DNA from: Lysobacter sp036697405
Lineage (GTDB): Bacteria > Pseudomonadota > Gammaproteobacteria > Xanthomonadales > Xanthomonadaceae
Assembly: GCF_036697405.1 (NCBI RefSeq)
Contig: NZ_JBAHWA010000002.1
Location: 421,478-485,477 of the forward strand
DNA: 64,000 bases
Reading direction: 5' to 3'
A program made the translations under genes and the position numbers. Below, piece by piece: positions 46,443 through 55,346 of the stretch. The first letter of the stretch is position 1. Each line of letters begins with the position of its first letter. Under the pieces are notes generated by a model, which saw nothing but the letters and a program-made list of their open reading frames with translations, had not been told where the DNA came from and ran no database searches.

Positions 46443-47492
46443 ATGACGACCCACAAGCCCGGCACCGGCCGGTCCAACCGCAAGCAGGTCACCGTGACCG
46501 ACATCGCCCAGGCCTGCGGAGTATCGCGGGCGACGGTGTCGCTGGTGCTGCGCGGCAGTCCGTTGGTGCATGCCGACACCCGTGCGCGGGTGGAGGCAGA
46601 GCTCAAGCGGCAGCGTTACGTCTACAACCGCGCGGCGGCGAACCTGCGCCGGCAGACCTCCAGTTCGGTCGCGCTGGTGATCAACGACCTGTCCAATCCC
46701 TTCTTCGCCGAGTTCGCCGCCGGCGTGGACGAGGCCTTGGGCGAGGAAGGCTACGTGACCCTGCTGGGCAGCACCGCCGAGTCGCCGCAGCGGCAGTTGG
46801 CGGTGCTGGGCTCGCTGGTCGAGCACGGTCCGGCCGGCATCATCCTGTCGCCGGCCGAGCACAGCGACGGCGCGGCGCTGCAGCGGCTGCTGGGCGCGCA
46901 CACGCCGGCGCTGGTGTTCAACCGCGCCTTGCCGGGCGTGGACTGGGACTTCCTGGCGCTGGACAACGAGCACGGCGCGCGCCTGGCCACCGAACACCTG
47001 CTGTCGCTGGGGCACCGGCGGATCGCGTTCTTCGGCGGGCACGCCGATTCCAGCTCGTGCCGGCAACGCCGCCAGGGCTACAGCGACGCGATGCGCGCGG
47101 CCGCGATCGAGCCGTCGCCGGACTGGCTGGTGGAATGCAGCCCGACCCGCGTCGAAGCCGCCTCGCGCACCGCCAAACTGTTCGAGCGCGCGCCGGAGGC
47201 GAGCGCGGCGGTTTGCTACAACGACACCGTCGCCCTGGGCCTGATGCTGGGCCTGAGCGCGCGCGGCATCCGGCCGGGCGTCGACTTCGCCCTGACCGGA
47301 TTCGACGACATCACCGAGGCGGCGCTGTCGACGCCATCGCTGACCACGCTGGCGGCGCAGCCGCGCGCGTGCGGGCGCCAGGCCGCCGAGCTGCTGCTGC
47401 AGCGCGTGCGCGATCCGGGCGCGTTGTCGCGGCGCGTGATCGCGCCGGTGACGTTAGTGGTGCGCGGCAGCAGCGGAGCCGCGGCCATGTGA
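46443..47492 (+). CDS. LacI family transcriptional regulator
   Basis: 349 residues. The N-terminal helix-turn-helix is VTVTDIAQACGVSRATVSLV (about residues 17-36) with a hinge helix, followed by a periplasmic-binding-protein-like ligand domain with SVALVINDLSNPFFAEFAAG and a typical end. It is the only regulator inside the glycan locus and most likely represses it until a sugar, perhaps mannose, arrives. The gene is 153 bases after GH92 and starts the second part of the locus. Confidence 0.92.
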   Translation: MTTHKPGTGRSNRKQVTVTDIAQACGVSRATVSLVLRGSPLVHADTRARVEAELKRQRYVYNRAAANLRRQTSSSVALVINDLSNPFFAEFAAGVDEALGEEGYVTLLGSTAESPQRQLAVLGSLVEHGPAGIILSPAEHSDGAALQRLLGAHTPALVFNRALPGVDWDFLALDNEHGARLATEHLLSLGHRRIAFFGGHADSSSCRQRRQGYSDAMRAAAIEPSPDWLVECSPTRVEAASRTAKLFERAPEASAAVCYNDTVALGLMLGLSARGIRPGVDFALTGFDDITEAALSTPSLTTLAAQPRACGRQAAELLLQRVRDPGALSRRVIAPVTLVVRGSSGAAAM

Positions 47493-47544
47493 GTTCCCTC
47501 CTCCGGCGCCGACCGCACGACGCCTCCATCGAGCCGTCGACGCC

Positions 47545-48852
47545 ATGAGCACTCAAGATCCCAACGCGCCGGCGTCCGCCACGCGCAACCGCGCGGCCCT
47601 GATCGCGATGACCGCGATCTTTTTCATGTGGGGCTTCATCACCGAGCTCAACGGGGTGCTGATTCCGCACCTGCAGTCGGTGTTCCAGCTCACCCACGCG
47701 CGCTCGATGCTGCTGGACTCGGCCTTCTTCGGGGCCTACTTCGTGATGGCGGTGCCGGCCGGGCGGGTGGTGGCCAGAGTCGGCTACAAGCTGGGCATCG
47801 TGATCGGCCTGTTGATCGCCGGCGCCGGCGCCCTGCTGGTGCTGCCGGCGGCGCAGGCGGCCTCGTTCGAATTGTTCCTGCCGGCCTTGTTCATTCTGGC
47901 CACCGGCATCGTCCTGTTGCAGGTCTCGGCCAATCCCTACGTGAGCCTGCTGGGCGCGCCCGAGCGCGCCGCCAGCCGGCTCAACTTCGCCCAGGCGGTG
48001 AATTCGCTCGGCCACACCATCGGCCCCTACGTGGCCGGCCTGCTGATCTTCAGCGCGACCCTGCTCAGCGCCGAACAGCTGGCCAAGCTGCCGGCGGCCG
48101 AGCGCGTGCAGACCGTGCAGCCGCTGTACATCGGCGTGGCCGCGGCGCTGATCGTGCTGGCGGCGGCGGTGTACTTCTTCCGCATGCCGGCGCTCACCGA
48201 GGCCACCGAACAGGCCGACGCGCGCAAGCACGGTTTCGCCGAGGTGCTGCGCCATCCGCACCTGCGCTGGGGCGTGCTGGCGATCTTCTTCTACGTGGGC
48301 GTGGAGGTCACCGTCGCCCATTTCATGGTCAAGTACGTCTCGCGCCCGGAGATCGGCGCGATGAGCGAAGGCCAGGCCGCGCTGTACCTGTCGTACTACC
48401 ACGGCGCGGCCATGATCGGCCGCTTCCTGGGCGCGGCGCTGCTGATGAGCGCCAATCCGCGCCGGCTGCTGCCGCTGTACGCGGCGATCAACATCGTCCT
48501 GCTGCTGGTGACCATGAACACCGTCGGCGGTACGGCGCTGTGGTCGGTGGTGCTGGTGGGCCTGTTCAATTCGATCATGTTCCCGACCATCTTCACCCTG
48601 GCGATCGAGCGCCTGGGGCCGATGACCGAGAAAGCCTCCAGCCTGCTGGTGATGGCCATCGTCGGCGGCGCGGTGATTCCGCCGCTGCAGGGCGCTTTCG
48701 TCGATCTGCTCAAGGGCGCGCTGGGCGACGAGACCCGGGCGCTGCAATACGCCTTCATCGTGTCCGCGCTCTGCTACGCCTACATCGTCTGGTACGGCCT
48801 GCGCGGCTCGCGCCTGCAACCGGCGCTCAACATCCAACAGGGGCAGGATTGA
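47545..48852 (+). CDS. FHS-type sugar:H+ symporter (FucP-like MFS)
   Basis: 435 residues with 12 hydrophobic spans. The start region FFMWGFITELNGVLIPHLQS and the RLNFAQAVNSLGHTIGPYVAGL segment are signatures of the fucose/glucose/galactose FHS subfamily of MFS permeases, with Asn and Glu residues that bind sugar and proton. It brings a monosaccharide, likely mannose here, into the cytoplasm; 52 bases follow the regulator stop. Confidence 0.9.
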   Translation: MSTQDPNAPASATRNRAALIAMTAIFFMWGFITELNGVLIPHLQSVFQLTHARSMLLDSAFFGAYFVMAVPAGRVVARVGYKLGIVIGLLIAGAGALLVLPAAQAASFELFLPALFILATGIVLLQVSANPYVSLLGAPERAASRLNFAQAVNSLGHTIGPYVAGLLIFSATLLSAEQLAKLPAAERVQTVQPLYIGVAAALIVLAAAVYFFRMPALTEATEQADARKHGFAEVLRHPHLRWGVLAIFFYVGVEVTVAHFMVKYVSRPEIGAMSEGQAALYLSYYHGAAMIGRFLGAALLMSANPRRLLPLYAAINIVLLLVTMNTVGGTALWSVVLVGLFNSIMFPTIFTLAIERLGPMTEKASSLLVMAIVGGAVIPPLQGAFVDLLKGALGDETRALQYAFIVSALCYAYIVWYGLRGSRLQPALNIQQGQD

Positions 48853-48857
48853 ACCGC

Positions 48858-49862
48858 ATGCGCAACATCGTTTGCTTCGGCGAGGCCTTGATCGATTTCC
48901 TCGCCCAGCCCGCGCCGGCCGACGACGCGCCGCGCGCGTTCCTGAAATACGCCGGCGGCGCGCCGGCCAACGTCGCCGCGGCGGCCGCGCGGCTGGGCGC
49001 GCCGACCCAGTTCGTCGGCATGCTGGGCCGCGACATGTTCGGCGACTTCCTGCTCGACAGCCTGCGCGGCTGCGGGGTGGCCACCGACTATGTGCTGCGC
49101 ACCGATGCGGCCAAGACCGCGCTGGCCTTCGTCGCCCTGGACGAACACGGCGAGCGCAGCTTCAGCTTCTACCGTCCGCCGGCGGCGGACCTGCTGTTCC
49201 GCAGCGAACACTACGCCGCCGACTGCTTCGCCCAGGCCGGTGCCTTCCATGTCTGCTCCAACAGCCTGACCGAGGACGAGATCGCCGAGGCCACGTTGCA
49301 GGGCATGGGCCTGGCGCGCGCGGCCGGCGCGCTGGTCAGCCTGGATCTCAACCTGCGCCCGATGCTGTGGCCGCAGGGCGTGCAGCCGCGGCCGCGCTTG
49401 TGGCAGGCGCTGGCCGCGGCCGACGTGGTCAAGCTGGCGCGCAACGAGCTGGACTATCTGGCCGAGCCCTACGGCGGCGGCGAGGCCGGCGAACGCGCGG
49501 TGCGCGAACGCCTGTTCGCGGGTGCCGCGCGCTGGCTGGTGGTTACCGACGGCGGCGCGCCGATGCGTTGGTACACCGCAGGCGCCGAGGGCGAGCTGCG
49601 CGGCTTCCGGGTCAAGGCGGTCGACACCACCGCCGCCGGCGACGCTTTCGTCGGCGGCCTGCTGTCGCACCTGTGCGAACGCGATGTGGATGCGGCCGGA
49701 CTGCCTGCGTTCCTGGCCGACCGCGCCGCGATGGAGGACGCTCTGCGTTTCGCCGCCGCGGTCGGCGCCCTGGCGGTGACCCGACACGGCGCCTTCGCCG
49801 CGATGCCCACCCGCGCGCAGGTGCAGCAATTGCTCAAGGATCAATATGAACACGCTGCCTGA
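48858..49862 (+). CDS. PfkB family carbohydrate kinase, probable fructokinase
   Basis: 334 residues. Ribokinase-fold signatures are CFGEALIDFLA at the start, YAGGAPANVAAAAARLG and the catalytic DTTAAGDAFVGGLL (Asp near residue 260). The pattern at the N terminus is typical of fructokinases. Its product would be fructose-6-phosphate. It follows the FHS permease by 5 bases and overlaps the mannose isomerase gene by 17 bases, fitting a mannose-to-fructose-to-F6P pathway. Confidence 0.9.
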   Translation: MRNIVCFGEALIDFLAQPAPADDAPRAFLKYAGGAPANVAAAAARLGAPTQFVGMLGRDMFGDFLLDSLRGCGVATDYVLRTDAAKTALAFVALDEHGERSFSFYRPPAADLLFRSEHYAADCFAQAGAFHVCSNSLTEDEIAEATLQGMGLARAAGALVSLDLNLRPMLWPQGVQPRPRLWQALAAADVVKLARNELDYLAEPYGGGEAGERAVRERLFAGAARWLVVTDGGAPMRWYTAGAEGELRGFRVKAVDTTAAGDAFVGGLLSHLCERDVDAAGLPAFLADRAAMEDALRFAAAVGALAVTRHGAFAAMPTRAQVQQLLKDQYEHAA

Positions 49863-51186
49863 GAACACGCTGCCTCAAAGCGCGCTGCCCCAAAGCGCGC
49901 CGCCCGACCCTGCCGCGCCGGACTTCCGTTCCGCCGACTTCCTGCGCGCGCACATCGCGCGCACCATGGCCTTCTATCACCCGCGCTGTATCGACCCGTC
50001 CGGTGGGTTCTTCCACTACTTCAAGGACGACGGCGGGGTCTATGAGGCCTCGCACCGGCATCTGGTCAGCAGCACCCGCTTCGTCTTCAACTACGCCATG
50101 GCCGCGCGCGAATTCGGCGAGGACGCCGCCTTGCGCGCGCAGTACCTGCAGGCGACGCGCCACGGCCTGCGCTACCTGCGCGAGCGCCACCGCAACCCGG
50201 ACACCGGCGGCTACGCCTGGACCCTGCGCGACGGCCGCGTGGAGGACGAGACCTACCACTGCTACGGCGTCGCCTTCGTGCTGCTGGCGTACTCCAGCGC
50301 GCTCAAGGCCGGCATCGACGAAGCGCGCGAGTGGATGGACGAGACCTGGCAGCTGCTCGAACGGCGCTACTGGGAGCCGCAGCACGGCCTGTACCGCGAC
50401 GAGGCCGACGCGCACTGGAACTTCAGCGGCTACCGCGGCCAGAACGCCAACATGCACATGTGCGAGGCGATGTTGGCGGCGTTCGACGCCAGCGGCGAGC
50501 GCCGTTATCTCGAGCGTGCGCTGGACCTGGCCGAACGCATGACCCGCCACCAGGCCGCCCAGGCCGGCGGACTGGTATGGGAGCACTACGACGCCGACTG
50601 GAACATCGACTGGCGCTATCACCTGGACGATCCCAAGCACTTGTTCCGCCCCTGGGGCTTCCAGCCCGGCCACCAGACCGAATGGGCCAAGCTGCTGCTG
50701 ATCCTGGACCGCCATGTCGAGGCCGACTGGCTGCTGGCGACCGCGCGCCAACTGTTCGATACCGCGCTGGCGAATTCCTGGGACGCGCGACGCGGCGGCA
50801 TGTACTACGGCTTCGCTTACGAACGGCTGCGTGAGGCCCTGCACGAAGCGGCGGCATCGGAACGCCCGCTCATGGACGGACGGACGCTTGCGCAGGGGCC
50901 CGCCTACGTCTGCGACGACGACAAGTATTTCTGGGTCCAGGCCGAATCGCTGGCCGCCGCCGCACTGCTGGCCGCGCGCACCGGCGAGGCCCGCTACTGG
51001 GACTGGTACCAGCGGCTGTGGGCCTATTCCTGGGAGCACCTGGTCGATCACCGCCACGGCGCCTGGTTCCGCATCCTCGACGCCGACAACCGCAAATACA
51101 GCGACGAGAAGAGCCCGGCCGGCAAGACCGACTACCACACCATGGGCGCCTGCTACGAAGTGCTGAATCTGGTGCGCGGGGGCTGA
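49846..51186 (+). CDS. AGE-superfamily sugar isomerase, probable D-mannose isomerase
   Basis: 446 residues, an (alpha/alpha)6-barrel of the N-acylglucosamine 2-epimerase superfamily. The HCYG and H-containing patches (YHCYGVAFVLLAYSSA, NANMHMCEAMLAAFD, WGFQPGHQTEWAKLLL) hold the His residues used for proton transfer, resembling YihS/mannose isomerases that convert mannose to fructose. No signal peptide, so it is cytoplasmic. An epimerase acting on GlcNAc is less likely because the neighbours are a fructokinase and mannosidases. Confidence 0.85.
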   Translation: MNTLPENTLPQSALPQSAPPDPAAPDFRSADFLRAHIARTMAFYHPRCIDPSGGFFHYFKDDGGVYEASHRHLVSSTRFVFNYAMAAREFGEDAALRAQYLQATRHGLRYLRERHRNPDTGGYAWTLRDGRVEDETYHCYGVAFVLLAYSSALKAGIDEAREWMDETWQLLERRYWEPQHGLYRDEADAHWNFSGYRGQNANMHMCEAMLAAFDASGERRYLERALDLAERMTRHQAAQAGGLVWEHYDADWNIDWRYHLDDPKHLFRPWGFQPGHQTEWAKLLLILDRHVEADWLLATARQLFDTALANSWDARRGGMYYGFAYERLREALHEAAASERPLMDGRTLAQGPAYVCDDDKYFWVQAESLAAAALLAARTGEARYWDWYQRLWAYSWEHLVDHRHGAWFRILDADNRKYSDEKSPAGKTDYHTMGACYEVLNLVRGG

Positions 51187-51192
51187 GACGGG

Positions 51193-53841
51193 ATGCGACC
51201 GGCCAGGCTCCTGCACGGATGGAGGCACTCGGCGGCGGTCGTGGCGATCGCCGCGGCGGCGCTGTTCGGCGCGCCCGCGCAGGCGGCGCAACCGGAAGTG
51301 CGCAGCCTGCACCAACGCTGGGAATTCCGGCTGCTGCCGGACGATCCGCAGGCGCGCGAACACGCGGCCGCGACGCAATGGCATGCCGCGCGCGTGCCCG
51401 GCCACGTCCACACCGACCTGCTCGCACAGGGGCTGATTCCCGACCCTTACGTCGGCGCGCCGGAAGCGCGGCTGCAATGGATCGGCCTGGGCGCCTGGGA
51501 GTACCGCAGCCATTTCGATGCGGGCCCGAAGGTTTTGCGCAAGCGTCATGCCGAGCTGGTGTTCGAGGGTCTGGACACCTATGCGGACGTCTACCTCAAC
51601 GGCGAGCCGCTGCTGTCGGCCGACAACGCTTTCCGGACCTGGCGGGCACCGGTGGCGGGCAAGCTGCGCGCGCGCGACAACGAATTGCGGGTGATCCTGC
51701 GTTCGCCGATCCGGCGCCTACTGGCGCGCGTCGAAGCGATGCCGCACAAGATCGCCGGCAACTATCCCTCGCCCTACGGCGACGAACCCAAGGAGTCGAT
51801 GACCGGCAACTTCGCGCGCAAGCCCGGTTATCACTACGGTTGGGATTGGGGCCCGCGTTACGTCACCGCCGGGGTGTGGCGGGATGTGAAGCTGGAAAGC
51901 TGGGACGGGCCGCGCATCGACGATCTGCATTTGCGCCAGCTGCGCGTCGACGCCGAGGTCGCCGAGCTCGGCGCGCAAGTGCAAGTGCGCGCCGACGTCG
52001 CCGGCAGCGCGACGCTGGAGCTGGATTGGCTGGACCCCGACGGTCGCCGCGCGCGCACGCTGCGGCGGGCCGTGAGCCTGCAGCCGGGAACGCAGACGCT
52101 GGATATGCCGCTGCGGATCGAGCGGCCGCGACGCTGGTACCCGTTCGGCTACGGCGAGCAGGCCTTGTACAGCTTCCGCATGCGCCTGCTCGGTCCCGAC
52201 GGCCAGCGCACGCAGGCGCAACAGCGCACCGGCCTGCGCCGGGTCGAGCTGCGCCGGCCGCGCGACGCCGCGGGGCAGGGCTTCGCGTTCGCGGTCAACG
52301 GCATCGAGATCTTCGCCAAGGGCGCCAACGCGATTCCGTTCGACATGTTCCCGGCGCGGGTGCCGCGCGAACGCCTGCGCAAGACCCTGGAGGACGCGCG
52401 CGCGGCCAACATGAACATGCTGCGCAACTGGGGCGGCGGCTATTACGAAAGCGACGAGTTCTTCGATCTGGCCGACGAGCTCGGCCTGATGGTGTGGCAG
52501 GACTTCATGTACGGCGGCGGCATGCAGCCGGGTTTCGATCCGGCGTTCCGCGCCAACGCCGTGGCCGAGGCGCGCGACCAGGTGCGCCGGCTGCGCCGCC
52601 ACCCCAGCGTGGTGCTGTGGTGCGGCAACAACGAAGAGGAAACGGCCTGGAAGGATTGGGGCCACCGCCGCAAGCTGACCGAGGCCGACCCGCGCTTCGC
52701 CCAAACCGTGTGGGACGGCTATGTGCAGTTGTTCGGGCGCGACCTGCGCGAGGTGGTCGCGCAGGAGGCCGGCGACGTGCCGTACTGGTCCAGCTCCCCC
52801 AGCAACGACCTGGACGAGAAGGCCAACGATTCGGCCCGGGGCGACAAACACTACTGGGACGTGTGGGCCGGTTCCAAGCCGATCGCCGCCTACCTGGACG
52901 AGACGCCGCGCTTCATGTCCGAGTACGGCCTGCAGGCCTGGCCGTCGCTGCGTACCGTGGACGCGTTCGCCAGCGCGGCGGAGCAGGGCATCGATGCGCC
53001 GGTGATCCGCGCCCACCAGAAATTCCTGGCCGGCGCCGGCAACGAGCGCCTGCTGCACTACATCCGCGCCGGTTACGGCGAGCCGCGCGATTTCGCCGAT
53101 TTCGTCTACCTCAGCCAGGTCATGCAGGCCGAGGGCATCGAGCTGGCAGCGCTGCACCATCGCGCCAGCCGGCCCCGCACCATGGGCTCGCTGTACTGGC
53201 AGCTCAACGATGTCTGGCCGGGCGCGTCCTGGTCCAGTCTGGACTATTACGGCCGTTGGAAGGCCCTGCATTTCCATGCGCGGCGCTTCTTCGCCCCGGT
53301 CGCCGCGGCGGCGCTGCGCAAGGACGGGCGCACCGCGCTGAGCCTGCTGTCGGACCGCAGCGAGCCCGCGACGGCGCGGTGGACGCTGCGGGTGCTCGAC
53401 TTCGACGGGCGCGAGCACCGCCGCGAACAAGGCGAGACGACGCTGGCGCCGCTGGCGGTCACTGCCGCCGGGGCCTGGAGCGATGCCGAGCTGCTGGGCG
53501 GCGCAGATCCGCGCCGCACCGCGGCGGTGTTCGAGTTGCAGGTGCGCGGCGAGCCGCCGTCGCGTCGCGTGGTCTATTTCGACGAAGCCAGGTCCCTGGC
53601 GCTGGGCGATCCGCAACTGCGCACGCAGTGGCGCCGCTACGGCGACGCCGCGGTATTGACCTTGCAAGCCGATCGCCTGGCGCGTGCGCTATGGGTCGAC
53701 TTCGAGGGCCTGGACGCCGAGCTGTCCGACAACGCCTTGACCCTGCTGCCCGGCGAAACCGTGCAACTGCGCGTGCGCGCCGACGCCGACCTGGCGCGCC
53801 TGCGTCAGGCCCTGCGGCTGCGCTGGCTGGGCGCGCCCTGA
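51193..53841 (+). CDS. GH2 beta-mannosidase
   Basis: 882 residues with a Sec signal peptide (to about AQAAQ). Sugar-binding and Ig-like domains are followed by the GH2 barrel. The acid/base Glu lies in WCGNNEEE (about residue 476-482), the nucleophile Glu in FMSEYGLQAWPS. The FARKPGYHYGWDWGPR and NWGGGYYESDEFFDLADELG segments are typical of exo-beta-mannosidases. It would remove the Man-beta-1,4-GlcNAc core residue of N-glycans in the periplasm after the alpha-mannosidases have acted. It starts 6 bases after the isomerase stop. Confidence 0.94.
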   Translation: MRPARLLHGWRHSAAVVAIAAAALFGAPAQAAQPEVRSLHQRWEFRLLPDDPQAREHAAATQWHAARVPGHVHTDLLAQGLIPDPYVGAPEARLQWIGLGAWEYRSHFDAGPKVLRKRHAELVFEGLDTYADVYLNGEPLLSADNAFRTWRAPVAGKLRARDNELRVILRSPIRRLLARVEAMPHKIAGNYPSPYGDEPKESMTGNFARKPGYHYGWDWGPRYVTAGVWRDVKLESWDGPRIDDLHLRQLRVDAEVAELGAQVQVRADVAGSATLELDWLDPDGRRARTLRRAVSLQPGTQTLDMPLRIERPRRWYPFGYGEQALYSFRMRLLGPDGQRTQAQQRTGLRRVELRRPRDAAGQGFAFAVNGIEIFAKGANAIPFDMFPARVPRERLRKTLEDARAANMNMLRNWGGGYYESDEFFDLADELGLMVWQDFMYGGGMQPGFDPAFRANAVAEARDQVRRLRRHPSVVLWCGNNEEETAWKDWGHRRKLTEADPRFAQTVWDGYVQLFGRDLREVVAQEAGDVPYWSSSPSNDLDEKANDSARGDKHYWDVWAGSKPIAAYLDETPRFMSEYGLQAWPSLRTVDAFASAAEQGIDAPVIRAHQKFLAGAGNERLLHYIRAGYGEPRDFADFVYLSQVMQAEGIELAALHHRASRPRTMGSLYWQLNDVWPGASWSSLDYYGRWKALHFHARRFFAPVAAAALRKDGRTALSLLSDRSEPATARWTLRVLDFDGREHRREQGETTLAPLAVTAAGAWSDAELLGGADPRRTAAVFELQVRGEPPSRRVVYFDEARSLALGDPQLRTQWRRYGDAAVLTLQADRLARALWVDFEGLDAELSDNALTLLPGETVQLRVRADADLARLRQALRLRWLGAP

Positions 53842-53909
53842 GTTCCGCTTCCGTCTCCCGCGCCGTGCGCCGTTGTCGGCATGGCTTCCTCCCGCCTCTG
53901 GTGATCCCG

Positions 53910-55346
53910 ATGAAACTACCGCTGCTCGCCTGCCTCTCCGCCGCCGCCCTGGCGGCCGGCTGCGCCCGGCCCGCCGCCGACACCGCCGCGCCCGCGGCCG
54001 CCTCGACGGCCGCCGTCGCCGCGCCCGCGCAGGGCGTGGACGCCGCCGAAGCCGCGCGCCTAGCCGAACGGGTGAAGCAAGAGACCCGTCACGCCTGGCA
54101 GGGCTACAAGCGTTACGCCTGGGGCCGCGACGCGCTCAAGCCGCTGAGCAAGAGCGGCCACGACTGGTACCCGCATTCGCTGCTGATGACGCCGGTGGAT
54201 GCGCTGGACACCCTGCTGCTGATGGGCCTGAAGAGCGAGGCCGACGAAGCGCGCGAACTGATCGCCTCGCAGCTGGACTTCGACCGCGACATGTACGTGC
54301 AGAACTTCGAGGTCACCATCCGCTTGCTCGGCGGCCTGCTGTCGGGATACCAGATCACCGGCGACGAACGCCTGCTCAAGCTCGCCGACGACCTGGGCAC
54401 GCGCCTGCTGCCGGTGTTCGACTCCCCCACCGGGCTGCCCTACACCCACGTCAACCTGCGCACCGGCAAGACCCGCGGCAAGCTCAGCAACCCGGCCGAG
54501 ACCGGCACCCTGCTGCTGGAGTTCGGCATGCTGTCCAAGCTCACCGGCAAGCCGGTGTACTACGACCAGGCCAAGCGCGCGCTGGTGGAAACCTACAAGC
54601 GCCGCGACGCCAAGACCGGTCTGGTCGGCTCCTGGATCGATGTGAACAGCGGCCGCTGGACCGACACCGGCTCGCACATCGGCGGCGGCATCGATTCCTA
54701 CTACGAGTACCTGTACAAGTGCTGGCGCCTGTTCGGCGACCAGGAATGCAAGGCGATGTGGGAACAGAGCATCGTCGCGGTCAACCGGCACCTGGCCGAC
54801 GAAGTGCGCGAGCGCGAGCTGTGGTACGGCCATGCCGACATGGCCAGCGGCCGTCGCACGGCCACCCGCTACGGCGCGCTGGATGCGTTCATGCCGGCGC
54901 TGCTGGCATTGGGCGGCGATCTGGATCGCGCCCGGCGCCTGCAGGATTCGGGCCTGAAGATGTGGCGCCTGCACGGGATCGAGCCCGAGTCGCTGGACTA
55001 CGCCAAGATGCAGGTCGCTTCGCCCGGCTACGCGCTGCGGCCGGAGATCGTCGAGTCGGCCTATTACCTGCATGTGCTGACAGGCGATCCCAAGTATCGC
55101 GCGATGGGGCGCGAGTTCTTCGAGGACTTCGTCCGTCATTGCCGCAGCGAAGCCGGCTATGCCGCGCTCAAGGACGTGACCAGCAAGCGGCAGGACGACT
55201 CGATGGAAAGCTTCCTGTTCGCCGAGACCTTCAAGTACTACTACCTGCTGTTCGCGCCGGCGCAGACGCTGGACTTCGAGGCGGTGACCTTCAATACCGA
55301 GGCGCATCCGCTGCGGCCGGTGCGGGCCGCGGCAGCGGCGCGGTGA
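53910..55346 (+). CDS. GH47 alpha-1,2-mannosidase, lipoprotein
   Basis: 478 residues. The signal ends in AAALAAGC, so it is a lipoprotein (Cys about 17). The (alpha/alpha)7 barrel of GH47 is recognised by WYPHSLLMTPVDALDTLLLM near the start, FEVTIRLLGGLLSGYQITGD and the C-terminal FNTEAHP loop that binds the catalytic Ca2+ through its Thr. GH47 cleaves alpha-1,2-mannose with inversion. The family is mainly eukaryotic (ER/Golgi mannosidase I), with few bacterial members such as one from Caulobacter. It starts 68 bases after the GH2 stop and overlaps the next gene. Confidence 0.92.
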   Translation: MKLPLLACLSAAALAAGCARPAADTAAPAAASTAAVAAPAQGVDAAEAARLAERVKQETRHAWQGYKRYAWGRDALKPLSKSGHDWYPHSLLMTPVDALDTLLLMGLKSEADEARELIASQLDFDRDMYVQNFEVTIRLLGGLLSGYQITGDERLLKLADDLGTRLLPVFDSPTGLPYTHVNLRTGKTRGKLSNPAETGTLLLEFGMLSKLTGKPVYYDQAKRALVETYKRRDAKTGLVGSWIDVNSGRWTDTGSHIGGGIDSYYEYLYKCWRLFGDQECKAMWEQSIVAVNRHLADEVRERELWYGHADMASGRRTATRYGALDAFMPALLALGGDLDRARRLQDSGLKMWRLHGIEPESLDYAKMQVASPGYALRPEIVESAYYLHVLTGDPKYRAMGREFFEDFVRHCRSEAGYAALKDVTSKRQDDSMESFLFAETFKYYYLLFAPAQTLDFEAVTFNTEAHPLRPVRAAAAAR

